The notes below the pieces were generated by a model that saw nothing but the letters and a program-made list of their open reading frames with translations, did not search any database and was not told the origin of the DNA. Below are positions 1-7,690 of a stretch of DNA of 20,550 bases, piece by piece. The number at the start of each line of letters is the position of its first letter. Within the stretch, counting starts at the first letter, position 1. The translations under genes and the position numbers were made by a program. This DNA is from Methanobacteriota archaeon (lineage in GTDB: Archaea; Thermoplasmatota; Poseidoniia; Poseidoniales; Thalassarchaeaceae): NCBI GenBank assembly GCA_002719615.1, contig PBHZ01000002.1, positions 9,345 to 29,894 of the forward strand, in the 5' to 3' direction.

Positions 1-504
1 GATTTACAAGATGATTGTAATGATTCCTCTTCTGGAGGTTTGGATGAGATAAATATAGGAAGTTCTTGTGAAATAATTGAATTATGGCAAGATCAAAATC
101 TTAATGAAAGTGTTATCAAAATACAGGATGATAGAGTATGGGCTACTATCTTATTAGCTCCTTGGAATGGCTCTTTATTGGGCACAGGAATTTCTTCTGT
201 TGATTCTGATATTCTTATTATTGCTAGTGATATCGATGAAACGGTTGCATTATCTGAAGTAAATAAAACACAAGAGTTGTTGGGAGAGAACGTAAAGCAC
301 TCTGCATTGCTTGTTGACGCTGGACATTATCATTATGTTCCATTGGGGTGCGCCATAAGGGGATGTGTAGGAAATCTTTCCATTGATGAAGCAACAAATT
401 TCACTAATATTACAATACTAACTTTCTTAGCGCAGATGCTTGATTGGCCAAATGCAAATAATTATGAAATGCCAGAAAGGGATTATGTAGTTTGGCGCAT
501 ATGA
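1..504 (+). CDS. Alpha/beta hydrolase, C-terminal part (5' end outside window)
   Basis: The reading frame is open from the first base, so this is the 3' part of a longer gene; the TTG at 40 is probably an internal Leu codon, not a start. What remains matches the end of an alpha/beta hydrolase fold of the dienelactone hydrolase / PAF-acetylhydrolase type. A hydrophobic strand is followed by ASDIDETV, which fits the acidic residue after strand 7. About 35 residues later DAGHYHYV fits the catalytic His loop, and a final amphipathic helix (ITILTFLAQML) follows. The nucleophile elbow (GxSxG) lies upstream of the window, so family and substrate cannot be fixed. It ends 37 bases before the ABC transporter gene on the same strand. 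The fold call is fairly good; the exact subfamily is a guess. Confidence 0.55.
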   Translation, partial: DLQDDCNDSSSGGLDEINIGSSCEIIELWQDQNLNESVIKIQDDRVWATILLAPWNGSLLGTGISSVDSDILIIASDIDETVALSEVNKTQELLGENVKHSALLVDAGHYHYVPLGCAIRGCVGNLSIDEATNFTNITILTFLAQMLDWPNANNYEMPERDYVVWRI

Positions 505-541
505 TGCTTACATTGAAACACCCCATAGTCTAGGAGTTTAT

Positions 542-2317
542 GTGCCTAATACCCAACACCCTATGTTGCGACTTTTATCACATTTAAAACAACATAGAAT
601 TACAGTATTATTAGCATCAATTTGTTCAATCCTGAATAAAATCTGGGATCTTGCGCCTCCACTTTTGATTGGGGTAGCTATCGACGTAGTCGCTTTGAAA
701 GAAAAATCATTCCTAGCAGAATGGTATCCCGACCCAAAAGATCAGTTCTTACTGTTGACTGTAATTACAGCAGTTATTTGGATACTAGAGTCTCTTTTTC
801 AATATTTTTATGATGTATTATGGAGAAATTTAGCACAAACTGCACAACATGATTTGAGAATGGATGCTTATTCACATATTCAAAATTTAGAGATGCAATG
901 GTTTTCTGAACAAACCACAGGTGGATTGATGGCTATAATGAATGATGATGTAAATCAATTAGAGAGATTCCTTGACCAGGGCGCTAATGATTTGTTTCAA
1001 GTAGGAACTACGGTAATTGTCGTGGGAGGAATTATGCTTTTTTTAGCGCCAGAAGTTGCTATTTGGGCGATTTTACCCGTACCTATTATTGTTGCCGGTT
1101 CTTTCATCTTTCAAAGAAAGATTGGTATTAGGTATGCAAATGTTCGTAAAGAGGTTGCCGATTTAAATTCAACATTGAATAATAATCTTCAAGGAATTAC
1201 TACTATCAAATCCTTTACAGCTGAGGATAGAGAAATAGAAAGAGTATCACAAGCCTCTATGCTATACAGAGATGCCAATAGAAATGCAATAAAACTTTCA
1301 GCCTCCTTTGTTCCATTGATAAGAATGGCTATTTTATTCGCTTTTACAGCAAATATGCTTGTTGGAGGGTGGATGGCTCTAGAAGGAGATTTGAGTATAG
1401 GAGCATACTCAATTATTGTTTTCATTACTCAACGACTTCTATGGCCATTAACAAGACTCGGACAAACATTTGATTTGTACCAAAGGGCGATGGCTTCGAC
1501 TAATAGGGTCTTAGATCTCTTGGATACAGAAGTAGGAATAATTGAAGGAGATTTAAAACTTTCAAATATTTCCGGAGGTATAGTTTTTAGTGATCTCAGT
1601 TTCACATATCCTGGTAGAGAAGTTGTTCTGAATGATTTTCAATTATCCATTCCTGCTGGTTCAACAGTAGGTTTAGTTGGCGCTACTGGCTCAGGAAAAA
1701 CTACATTGATTAGATTATTACTTAAATTTCATGAATTACAAAATGGCAAAATATCCATAGATGGCCACAATATTAACGATGTAACACTAAAATCGCTAAG
1801 AAAATCTATTAGCCTTGTAAGTCAAAATACAACTTTATTCCCGGGGTCCGTGCGTGAGAATATTCTTTATGGCAATCCAAATGCAACCGAAGAAGAAATT
1901 TTAGAAGCAGCAAAGATAGGTGAAGCTCTTGGTTTTATAGAAGATTTACCAAATAAGTGGGATACCAATATTGGAGAAGATGGCCATAAACTATCGGGTG
2001 GGCAGCGTCAAAGATTAGCTATCGCCAGAGCCGTCCTGAAAGATGCTCCAATTCTCATTTTAGATGAAGCTACTAGTAATGTAGATAATGAAACTGAAGC
2101 AGCTTTACAACGTTCAATAACCAAGATATCAGAAAATAGAACTACTCTAATAATCGCACATCGCCTTTCCACCGTTCGTTCTGCAGACATTATAGCGGTG
2201 TTGGAAAATGGCAAAGTTTCCGAGTCCGGGACTCATGAAGATTTAGTCGTAAATAATGGATTATATTCAAGATTGTGGAAAGTACAAACTGGTGAGTCTA
2301 CGAAGGGAAGTTACTAG
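542..2317 (+). CDS. ABC exporter, fused TMD-NBD half-transporter (MsbA/BmrA type)
   Basis: An ATP-driven exporter subunit in the cytoplasmic membrane that probably works as a homodimer moving lipid, drug or peptide; the substrate is unknown. Residues about 15-320 form the six-helix exporter domain and about 340-580 the ATPase. The ATPase is complete: Walker A GATGSGKT (380-387), Q-loop Gln428, signature LSGGQ (484-488), Walker B ILILDEATS (504-512, with catalytic Glu509) and H-loop His540. At 591 residues it has the usual length for a half-transporter. The start is GTG 542, preceded by GGAG at 533-536; an ATG at 540 is in another frame. The thioesterase gene follows after 11 bases, so the two are probably co-transcribed. 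Both ATPase sites of a homodimer would be active, since no motif is degenerate. Confidence 0.93.
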   Translation: MPNTQHPMLRLLSHLKQHRITVLLASICSILNKIWDLAPPLLIGVAIDVVALKEKSFLAEWYPDPKDQFLLLTVITAVIWILESLFQYFYDVLWRNLAQTAQHDLRMDAYSHIQNLEMQWFSEQTTGGLMAIMNDDVNQLERFLDQGANDLFQVGTTVIVVGGIMLFLAPEVAIWAILPVPIIVAGSFIFQRKIGIRYANVRKEVADLNSTLNNNLQGITTIKSFTAEDREIERVSQASMLYRDANRNAIKLSASFVPLIRMAILFAFTANMLVGGWMALEGDLSIGAYSIIVFITQRLLWPLTRLGQTFDLYQRAMASTNRVLDLLDTEVGIIEGDLKLSNISGGIVFSDLSFTYPGREVVLNDFQLSIPAGSTVGLVGATGSGKTTLIRLLLKFHELQNGKISIDGHNINDVTLKSLRKSISLVSQNTTLFPGSVRENILYGNPNATEEEILEAAKIGEALGFIEDLPNKWDTNIGEDGHKLSGGQRQRLAIARAVLKDAPILILDEATSNVDNETEAALQRSITKISENRTTLIIAHRLSTVRSADIIAVLENGKVSESGTHEDLVVNNGLYSRLWKVQTGESTKGSY

Positions 2318-2328
2318 AGGGATATAAA

Positions 2329-2745
2329 ATGGATAAGAGCGATAAAATACCTAAATTATCGGGATTAGCAAAGTTAATTGGAATAAAATTGGATTCATTT
2401 GGAAATGGTAATTGTAAAGTTACTGCAAGAGTTTCAGATTCTCATCTTAATGCAGGTGGAGTTGCTCATGGAGGACTTCATGCGACTATGTTGGATACCG
2501 CCTTAGGAGGTGCCTTAGTCTCATTGATTGAGAAAGAAGAATGGTGCGCCACCACACAATTAGACATTTCTTACATCAATCCTGCATATTCTGGAACAGA
2601 TTTGATAGCACATGGAGAAGTAATAAGACGTGGAAAAAACATGGCACATTGTGAAGGAATATTAACGGATTATGATGGGAAAATAATAGCATCGGGAAAG
2701 GGTACTTGGGTTATATGGAATGAAAAACCTAGTAGTTTGATATGA
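2329..2745 (+). CDS. PaaI/YdiI-type hotdog-fold thioesterase
   Basis: A predicted cytoplasmic acyl-CoA thioesterase. The 138-residue length and single hotdog domain fit the PaaI family. The active-site region is visible: His39-Leu-Asn41, then GGVAHGG (43-49) on the loop before the central helix, and Asp56 in LDTA on that helix, equivalent to the acidic catalytic residue of PaaI-like enzymes. The start ATG has an AGAGGG Shine-Dalgarno about 8 bases upstream, which overlaps the stop of the ABC gene, so translation is probably linked. Substrate cannot be told from sequence; PaaI members act on aromatic or medium-chain acyl-CoAs. Pairing with an exporter could mean removal of an acyl product, but this is speculation. 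Confidence 0.85.
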   Translation: MDKSDKIPKLSGLAKLIGIKLDSFGNGNCKVTARVSDSHLNAGGVAHGGLHATMLDTALGGALVSLIEKEEWCATTQLDISYINPAYSGTDLIAHGEVIRRGKNMAHCEGILTDYDGKIIASGKGTWVIWNEKPSSLI

Positions 2746-2799
2746 TTTTGATAAATTTACGGGTACAAATTCATTAATCAATCCCTCTCGTGTCTTCAC

Positions 2800-3141
2800 A
2801 TGGCAAGGTCCGACTCAATGCTCTGGTTCATAATTGGCTTCGCTCAACTAATTATAGCCAATAAAGCAGAAGGAGGTATTTTAGAATTTGTTGAATTAAT
2901 GCTTAATATCACAGGAGGTAGTTCCCTTGTAGTAGGCCTTTATGTGTTATTATTTTTTGCCAAACATTCTCAAGAGTTTTCAGATGCTTATTCCAAATTC
3001 GAAAAAAGCGAACTCACTAGAGATGAAAACGGAAGTTTAACAATTACTGATGGAGATTCTAATGTGAAAAAAGGATTAGGTATCGCAATACCTGCAACTA
3101 TGACATTTTTTGCGGCCATAGTATGGTTAGCAACTCTTTAA
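2800..3141 (+). CDS. Small membrane protein, unrecognised family
   Basis: I do not recognise this 113-residue protein. It has a weakly hydrophobic N-terminal helix (about 7-21), a clear membrane helix at about 39-54, a charged 35-residue loop (KFEKSELTRDENGSLT region, about 55-90) and a C-terminal membrane helix at about 91-112. No catalytic motif is visible. There is no Shine-Dalgarno before the ATG, which suggests the head of a transcription unit with a leaderless or very short leader mRNA. The next gene has its Shine-Dalgarno overlapping this stop codon, so the two are surely co-expressed. It lies at the front of the run leading to the NfeD-like protein and flotillin, which makes a role in that membrane module a reasonable guess. 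Confidence 0.7.
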   Translation: MARSDSMLWFIIGFAQLIIANKAEGGILEFVELMLNITGGSSLVVGLYVLLFFAKHSQEFSDAYSKFEKSELTRDENGSLTITDGDSNVKKGLGIAIPATMTFFAAIVWLATL

Positions 3142-3147
3142 AGGAGG
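3141..3147 (+). promoter_or_regulatory. Shine-Dalgarno deciding a TTG start
   Basis: AAGGAGG is one of the strongest Shine-Dalgarno sequences in the window. It begins at the last base of the preceding stop codon. Two consecutive TTG codons follow at 3152 and 3155; spacing is 4 and 7 bases respectively, so TTG 3155 is the better start. No ATG lies in frame before the conserved hydrophobic part, so the unusual start codon is probably real. Confidence 0.75.
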
Positions 3148-3154
3148 AATTTTG

Positions 3155-3412
3155 TTGGATGAATCTCCCTCGGAGAGTATTGTTGACAAGGTAGTTAATA
3201 ATCCCGCCTATGAGTTACTGGGAGGTTATCAATTATTCTTAAGGAGGGTAACAATTCCAATTGTACTTGTATTAATATTACTACTATCATATACTCTATT
3301 TTCAAGTTTCATTAGTTCAGATAATGCTACGATTTTGGCTTTTGGTTTTACTGGTTTACTATTAGGTCCAGTATTGAACCTTGATCGTCTTTTGGCAGAG
3401 TGGTTAAAATAG
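3155..3412 (+). CDS. Small two-helix membrane protein, unrecognised family
   Basis: About 85 residues with TTG as start (TTG 3152 gives one residue more). The N-terminal 30 residues are polar and acidic. Two strongly hydrophobic helices follow at about 33-52 and 57-76, joined by a short turn, and the protein ends in a charged amphipathic stretch (NLDRLLAEWLK). I recognise no family and see no catalytic residues. A strong AAGGAGG ties its translation to the gene before it. A T-rich tract follows directly after the stop, then the NfeD-like gene. Likely an accessory membrane subunit of the neighbouring complex or module; no function can be assigned. Confidence 0.65.
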   Translation: MDESPSESIVDKVVNNPAYELLGGYQLFLRRVTIPIVLVLILLLSYTLFSSFISSDNATILAFGFTGLLLGPVLNLDRLLAEWLK

Positions 3413-3416
3413 ACTA

Positions 3417-3430
3417 TTTTCTATTTTTTT
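3417..3430 (+). terminator. T-rich tract, possible archaeal terminator
   Basis: TTTTCTATTTTTTT follows five bases after the stop of the two-helix membrane protein. Archaeal RNA polymerase can stop at such T tracts without a hairpin. The AT-rich bases just after it (ATTAATTTAG) could also be a promoter for the next gene, whose ATG 3454 has no Shine-Dalgarno. If so, the small membrane proteins and the NfeD-flotillin pair would be separate transcription units. Confidence 0.4.
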
Positions 3431-3453
3431 ATTAATTTAGCCGAATATGTCAA

Positions 3454-4077
3454 ATGGTAAGTACAGTTAGACCTGTGGTAATGGGTCTATTAGATGAAAT
3501 GATTTTTAGCTTTCTTGGTTTAGAATCTCCAAGCCTATTGGAGTTAATATTTGCAGGTTCAGCCGTGATTGGTGGCGGACTTTTTTTGTTTTGGTTTGCA
3601 CTAGTAATGATTGGAGGAATAACTGCTGATATCTTTGATGGAGTGTTCGGTACGGACATAGATGCTATTGGAGCCGATGCTTCATTCAAAGCTTTAACAT
3701 TTCAAGGTATAATGGCGTTTTTAATGTTCTTTGGTCTTGGTGGTTTATTTGTTTTGAAATCCGATGGAAGTAATGCAATTGCAATCATTGTTGGGGGAAT
3801 GACCGGGTTTGCTTCTATGGTAGGGACTGGAAAATTATTTGAATTTTTTATAGGCCTCCAAGCAGATGGTACAATAGATATTGAAAATGCGGTCAACGCT
3901 AGAGGAACAGTTTACTTAACTATTGGAGAAGAAAATATTGGCCAAGTACAGGTTAATGTTGGCGGAACTATGCGAACTTATCCAGCACGTTCTTTCAATA
4001 AAACGACAATTGAAACTGGTGTAATGATACAAGTAAAAGAAGTTGTGGCCGGTGTTTTAATAGTAGAAAGGATTTAA
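3454..4077 (+). CDS. NfeD-like / YqiJ-type membrane protein with OB-fold domain
   Basis: Predicted membrane partner of the flotillin encoded next. It has a long hydrophobic helix at about 31-54, two more at about 81-101 and 105-124, and a soluble C-terminal beta-rich domain (about 147-207) with the look of an NfeD OB-fold: alternating beta strands, GGTMRTYPARSF, ETGVMIQVKEV and the final VLIVERI. This three-helix plus OB-fold plan, and its position immediately before a flotillin, match the YqiJ-YqiK pair of Escherichia coli and YuaF-YuaG of Bacillus subtilis, where the pair forms membrane microdomains. It lacks the ClpP-like protease domain of long NfeD proteins. The ATG at 3454 has no Shine-Dalgarno; an ATG at 3447 is out of frame. 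The family call comes from topology and context more than from residue identity. Confidence 0.7.
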   Translation: MVSTVRPVVMGLLDEMIFSFLGLESPSLLELIFAGSAVIGGGLFLFWFALVMIGGITADIFDGVFGTDIDAIGADASFKALTFQGIMAFLMFFGLGGLFVLKSDGSNAIAIIVGGMTGFASMVGTGKLFEFFIGLQADGTIDIENAVNARGTVYLTIGEENIGQVQVNVGGTMRTYPARSFNKTTIETGVMIQVKEVVAGVLIVERI

Positions 4078-4143
4078 TTCTCCTTTTGTATTTTGTACCA
4101 GTACGGCGAAGCATTCTTGACTGAATACTCTCTCATGGGTATC

Positions 4144-4147
4144 GGAG
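4144..4147 (+). promoter_or_regulatory. Shine-Dalgarno deciding the flotillin start
   Basis: GGAG lies 9 bases before ATG 4157 and only 3 bases before the in-frame TTG 4151. The ATG is therefore preferred, shortening the protein by two residues. The motif is short, so this is a modest argument. Confidence 0.5.
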
Positions 4148-4156
4148 ATATTGAAG

Positions 4157-5596
4157 ATGGTGGTATTTGAAGTGATGCAGGAAGATAGTAGTGACGGTGG
4201 TGGAGCATTACTGATAATCATGCTTTTTGCCATGATATTAGTTTTTGCAGCTACTATAATGTTCTTTGCGCAGAGATATAAAAGATGTCCGCCAGATAAA
4301 GTTATGGTAGTTTACGGCCGAACAGAAAAAGGTAGGGCGTCAAAGACAATACATGGTGGAGCAACTTTAGTTTGGCCTTTGATTCAAGATTATGCCTTTT
4401 TGCCCCTGACTCCGATAACTATCCAAATACCACTTGAAAACGCGCTATCACTTCAAAACATCAGGATAAGTATACCAAGTACATTCACAGTTGCAATTAG
4501 TACTGATCCTCCAGTTATGTCAAATGCAGCGAATAGACTACTAGGATTAAGTATCGCAGATATCGAGTCCATGGCAGCTGACATTATTTTGGGTCAATTA
4601 CGTCTTACAGTTGCTTCTCTTACTATTGAACAAATTAACCAAGATCGTGAAGCATTCCTTTCAGAAATACAAAAGAACGTTGATACTGAACTTTTGAAAA
4701 TAGGGCTTTATCTCATAAATGTTAACTTAGTGGATATCACTGACGATTCTGATTATATTGAAAGTATTGGTAAGAAAGCCGCATCCCAGGCACGTGCCAA
4801 TGCAGATGCAGATGTTGCAAGAGCTAGACAATATGGTGCAACTGAAGTCGCTAGGGCAAAGAAATTGGAAGATGAAGCAGTTGCTCAAGCAGAAGCTGAA
4901 GGTCTAATGAGTGTAAAAAAGGCTGATGTAGATCGTAGGATGTATGTCGAACAACAAGAGGCTGAGGCTATTACAGGTGAAAATACTGCTAGGGCATCAA
5001 TCGCTCGCTCTAATGCTGAACTTGCAATAGAGCAAGCCAAAGCAAAACAATCTGCTGAAGTTGAACAAGCAAGGGCGGAAGCCGAAATTCAAAGAGCGAA
5101 ATTCGTGGAAACAGAAGAAACTCTGCGTGCACAAGAAATTGTTCGTGAAGAAATTCAGAAACAGCAAATAGAAATTGCGGCAGCGGCGGAAGCAGAGCGT
5201 ATACGCGTTGTAGCACAAGGTGAAGCTGATGGTTTACTCGCAAAATATACTGCTGAAGCTACGGGTATTCAAAGAGTTCTAGAGGCTAAAGCAGCAGGTT
5301 ATACAGATTTAGTCAAGAGCGCTTCAGGAGATGCAAAAGCAGCAGCTACGTTATTAATGGTCGAGAAAATAGAAGCCATGGTGGCTGCACAAGTTGAAGC
5401 AATAAGAAATCTAAAGATAGACAAAGTAACAGTTTGGGATGGAGGTAACGCCTCTGGAGATGGAACCTCTGCAACCAGTAATTTTGTTAGTAGTTTAGTA
5501 CAAAGTTTGCCACCTATCCATGATGTCGCAAAGATGGCTGGCGTTGATTTACCTGACTATTTAGGTTCTATAAATGAATTGCCTGATGATTCTTGA
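4157..5596 (+). CDS. Flotillin (SPFH/band 7 protein, YuaG/FloT-like)
   Basis: A membrane scaffold protein that oligomerises in lipid microdomains. A single membrane helix lies at about 16-37, followed by RCPPDKVMVVYGR and the SPFH domain to about residue 200. Typical flotillin blocks are present: IHGGATLVWPLIQDY, LTPITIQIPLENALS, QNIRISIPSTFTVAIST, NRLLGLS and ILGQLRL. Residues about 205-400 form a long Ala/Glu-rich coiled coil with repeated AEAE, AxAExxRA and EAT elements. The C-terminal tail (KIDKVTVWDGG, SLPPIHDVAKMAGVDLP, YLG) is that of prokaryotic flotillins. It is 479 residues, a usual length. The gap to the NfeD-like gene is 79 bases and holds a T-rich stretch, so partial separate control is possible. 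Eukaryote-like and bacterial flotillins share this plan, so origin cannot be told here. Confidence 0.92.
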   Translation: MVVFEVMQEDSSDGGGALLIIMLFAMILVFAATIMFFAQRYKRCPPDKVMVVYGRTEKGRASKTIHGGATLVWPLIQDYAFLPLTPITIQIPLENALSLQNIRISIPSTFTVAISTDPPVMSNAANRLLGLSIADIESMAADIILGQLRLTVASLTIEQINQDREAFLSEIQKNVDTELLKIGLYLINVNLVDITDDSDYIESIGKKAASQARANADADVARARQYGATEVARAKKLEDEAVAQAEAEGLMSVKKADVDRRMYVEQQEAEAITGENTARASIARSNAELAIEQAKAKQSAEVEQARAEAEIQRAKFVETEETLRAQEIVREEIQKQQIEIAAAAEAERIRVVAQGEADGLLAKYTAEATGIQRVLEAKAAGYTDLVKSASGDAKAAATLLMVEKIEAMVAAQVEAIRNLKIDKVTVWDGGNASGDGTSATSNFVSSLVQSLPPIHDVAKMAGVDLPDYLGSINELPDDS

Positions 5597-5606
5597 GTTA
5601 TATAAT
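5597..5606 (+). promoter_or_regulatory. TATA-like promoter element for the thiolase gene
   Basis: GTTATATAAT lies just after the flotillin stop. With archaeal spacing of about 25 bases to the start site, transcription would begin near 5628 and leave a leader of about 16 bases before ATG 5644. This supports independent expression of the thiolase. No clear upstream BRE was identified. Confidence 0.45.
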
Positions 5607-5643
5607 CGTCATCCTCTTGAATGACTTATATTTCGGAATCAAT

Positions 5644-6867
5644 ATGTTTAGCGAAGATGTCGTAATAGTTGGGGGCGCTCGAACTCCTTTTTGTGAATGG
5701 CAAGGTGGTAAAAGAGGAGATGGTAAACCTGGAGGTTTATTGAAAGATACTAGCGCACTAAAGTTAGGTGAAATAGCTATCAGAGGGGCACTAGATAAAA
5801 CTGGAACTTCTCCACAGGATATCGATCATGTTGTAATGGGTTACGCATTACAAACTTGCGATCAAGCAATTTTTGGTGCTAGACATGCAGGATTAGGAGC
5901 AGATATCCCCCAGGAAGTACCTATGCTAACACTATCAAGAATTTGTGGTTCAGGGATTCAATCAATAATTACTGGTGCGCAGATGATAATGCTTGGAGAA
6001 GCTTCAACAATAGTTTCTGGAGGCATGGAAAACCTATCTCAATCACCGCATGTACTACGTGGCATGAGAGATACTTACAAGCTGGCAAGACCACCTAAAC
6101 AAGGTACAATATTGGAAAAAGATATGGAAGATTATCTTTTTTCTAATCTATTAGATGGTATGTGTGGATTATTCATGGCTCAAACATCTGATGAGATTTG
6201 CCGCAGGAAAGGAGTTACTCGTGAAGAAACTGATGCTTTTGCAGCTCTCTCACATAAAAGAACAGCTACTTCCATTGAGAATGGCATATGGGAAAAAGAA
6301 ATCGTTCCAGTTGGTGAAATAACGTACAAAGATGAGGACCATGTTGTTTTAGATTCTACTCCTGAATCTTTGTCAAAACTAAGAACCGCTTTCGGACCAG
6401 AAAGTCTTGTTACTGCAGGTAATGCCAGTGGAGTTGTCGATGGTGCTGCTGCCGTTGTGATAAAATCAGCGTCTCAAGCATCCTCTGATGGAGATTCCCC
6501 CTTGGCTCGTATCGTAAATTGGGGAATTGTAGGTTTAGAACCAGCAATTATGGCTTATGGTCCAGTACCAAGTAGTCGTTTAGCCTTGGAAAAGGCAGGA
6601 TTGAAAATTGAAGATATTGATCGTTGGGAAATTAATGAAGCATTTGCCGGTCAAGCAGTAGCTTGTATCAAAGATTTAGGATTAGATGTATCTAAAGTAA
6701 ATGTTAATGGAGGAGCAATAGGTTTAGGCCATCCTTTGGCTGCTACTGGGACGAGGCTTGTTCTTACTCTTGCACATGAATTGAAGAGATCTGGTGGTAA
6801 ATATGGTGTTGCAACTGCATGCATTGGTGGCGGTCAGGGAATAGCAATTATCATCGAATCACTTTAA
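5644..6867 (+). CDS. Acetyl-CoA acetyltransferase (bacterial-type thiolase)
   Basis: A thiolase that condenses two acetyl-CoA or cleaves 3-ketoacyl-CoA. All catalytic parts are present, counting from ATG 5644: nucleophile Cys101 in RICGSGIQS, the NEAFA motif, His363 in GGAIGLGHPLAATGTR and Cys393 in CIGGGQG. The N-terminal VVIVGGARTPF and the 407-residue length are usual for the family. A short Gly-rich insert (GGKRGDGKPGG) follows the N-terminal motif. This is the bacterial/mitochondrial type, unlike the archaeal mevalonate thiolases paired with DUF35 proteins. The frame extends upstream to a TTG at 5593 overlapping the flotillin stop, but ATG 5644 begins directly before the conserved N-terminus and sits behind a TATA-like element. 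It could act in fatty-acid oxidation, ketone metabolism or mevalonate synthesis. Its stop overlaps the convergent TauE gene. Confidence 0.92.
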   Translation: MFSEDVVIVGGARTPFCEWQGGKRGDGKPGGLLKDTSALKLGEIAIRGALDKTGTSPQDIDHVVMGYALQTCDQAIFGARHAGLGADIPQEVPMLTLSRICGSGIQSIITGAQMIMLGEASTIVSGGMENLSQSPHVLRGMRDTYKLARPPKQGTILEKDMEDYLFSNLLDGMCGLFMAQTSDEICRRKGVTREETDAFAALSHKRTATSIENGIWEKEIVPVGEITYKDEDHVVLDSTPESLSKLRTAFGPESLVTAGNASGVVDGAAAVVIKSASQASSDGDSPLARIVNWGIVGLEPAIMAYGPVPSSRLALEKAGLKIEDIDRWEINEAFAGQAVACIKDLGLDVSKVNVNGGAIGLGHPLAATGTRLVLTLAHELKRSGGKYGVATACIGGGQGIAIIIESL

Positions 6868-7670
6868 ATTAAATAAACCACAATTTCTTGAGCATATTTA
6901 ATCATACTGAGTGAAATTATGATTATGAATAAACTTGTAATAAATTTCACTGGGAGGTAATTCACAGCATATTTAGCACCACTAAATGATAATAATGAAA
7001 TTAAAAATGGAACTATAATTCCAAACATGGTTGCCTGTTCATATAATTGAAAAAAAGACTTATCGATTAAGATATGTGAAATAATAGCCGTCGGGACTAC
7101 CATTGAGGCCAACATGAAAGAGGTTCCAGATGCAGATTTAGTATCAAATCCTCCATAATTGCGATTGGTTGTGACAAAAATACCTCCTCCTCCTATTCCA
7201 AGGAGGCCTGATGACATTCCTCCAAAAAAAACACCAGTTGACCAGAGTCCCTTATTCATTTCTCCTATTGGTTCTCCTGTTATATCTTCTTTATTTATCA
7301 TCCTAATTACTGCTTTATATAAAATCCAAGAAACTATTGATAGGGCCATTATTTTAATGGTGATGTCATTAATTATTTCGATAAGCAAATATCCAATAAC
7401 TGTCCCGATTATTGCACCAGGTATGGCAAACAAACATCCTTTTTTCGCTATTTTTATATCTCCAAAACCTTGTCTATTGTGAGCAATTTGACTCCCCATC
7501 GCTACCGACCAAACTAATATGAGCGACCCTAAGATCGCTATTTTTATTTCCCATCCCAGTAGATAATGAAGTATAGGCATAAATATTATTCCGCCCCCAA
7601 GTCCCAATGGTGAAAAAACAAGACCAGTCATGAAGATCAGAAAAACTCCTAATATAATTTCTAGATCCAT
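6864..7670 (-). CDS. TauE/SafE-family membrane permease (putative sulfite/organosulfonate exporter)
   Basis: An integral membrane protein of 268 residues with about eight hydrophobic helices. The two internal repeats of the TauE/SafE family are visible by their Gly-rich signatures at the first helix of each half: GLGGGIIFMP (23-32) and GIGGGG (158-163). Each is followed by a helix pair, and a hydrophilic central loop (about 122-142) separates the halves. Family members are linked to export of sulfite, sulfoacetate or sulfolactate, but many are uncharacterised, so the substrate is inference. The start ATG has a weak GGGAT about 7 bases upstream and lies 20 bases after the YeiH-like gene. It is the last gene of the minus-strand run from folP, and its stop codon is interleaved with that of the thiolase. 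Confidence 0.85.
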   Translation of the reverse strand: MDLEIILGVFLIFMTGLVFSPLGLGGGIIFMPILHYLLGWEIKIAILGSLILVWSVAMGSQIAHNRQGFGDIKIAKKGCLFAIPGAIIGTVIGYLLIEIINDITIKIMALSIVSWILYKAVIRMINKEDITGEPIGEMNKGLWSTGVFFGGMSSGLLGIGGGGIFVTTNRNYGGFDTKSASGTSFMLASMVVPTAIISHILIDKSFFQLYEQATMFGIIVPFLISLLSFSGAKYAVNYLPVKFITSLFIIIISLSMIKYAQEIVVYLI

Positions 7671-7690
7671 ATTTATCCCATTTTATCAAT

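Noticed and set aside
542..2745. ABC exporter plus thioesterase as a natural-product biosynthesis cluster
   Set aside because: No synthase, carrier protein or tailoring enzyme lies nearby; an exporter and a PaaI-type thioesterase alone do not support a cluster.
4096..4105. GTACCAGTAC inverted repeat before the flotillin gene
   Set aside because: Too short, and built from self-complementary GTAC; no second copy or partner site was seen, so an operator cannot be claimed.
4997..5243. Open frames antisense to the flotillin coiled coil
   Set aside because: Ala/Glu codon repeats on the coding strand give long Cys/Leu/Phe-rich antisense frames; no start signal or conservation is visible.
5593..5643. 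Upstream TTG start for the thiolase
   Set aside because: It overlaps the flotillin stop, adds 17 residues with no family counterpart and would place the TATA-like element inside the gene; ATG 5644 fits the family N-terminus.
7159..7482. Plus-strand open frame opposite the TauE-like gene
   Set aside because: Antisense to a membrane protein with both Gly-rich family repeats; the mirrored protein is Pro/Ile-rich with no recognisable features.
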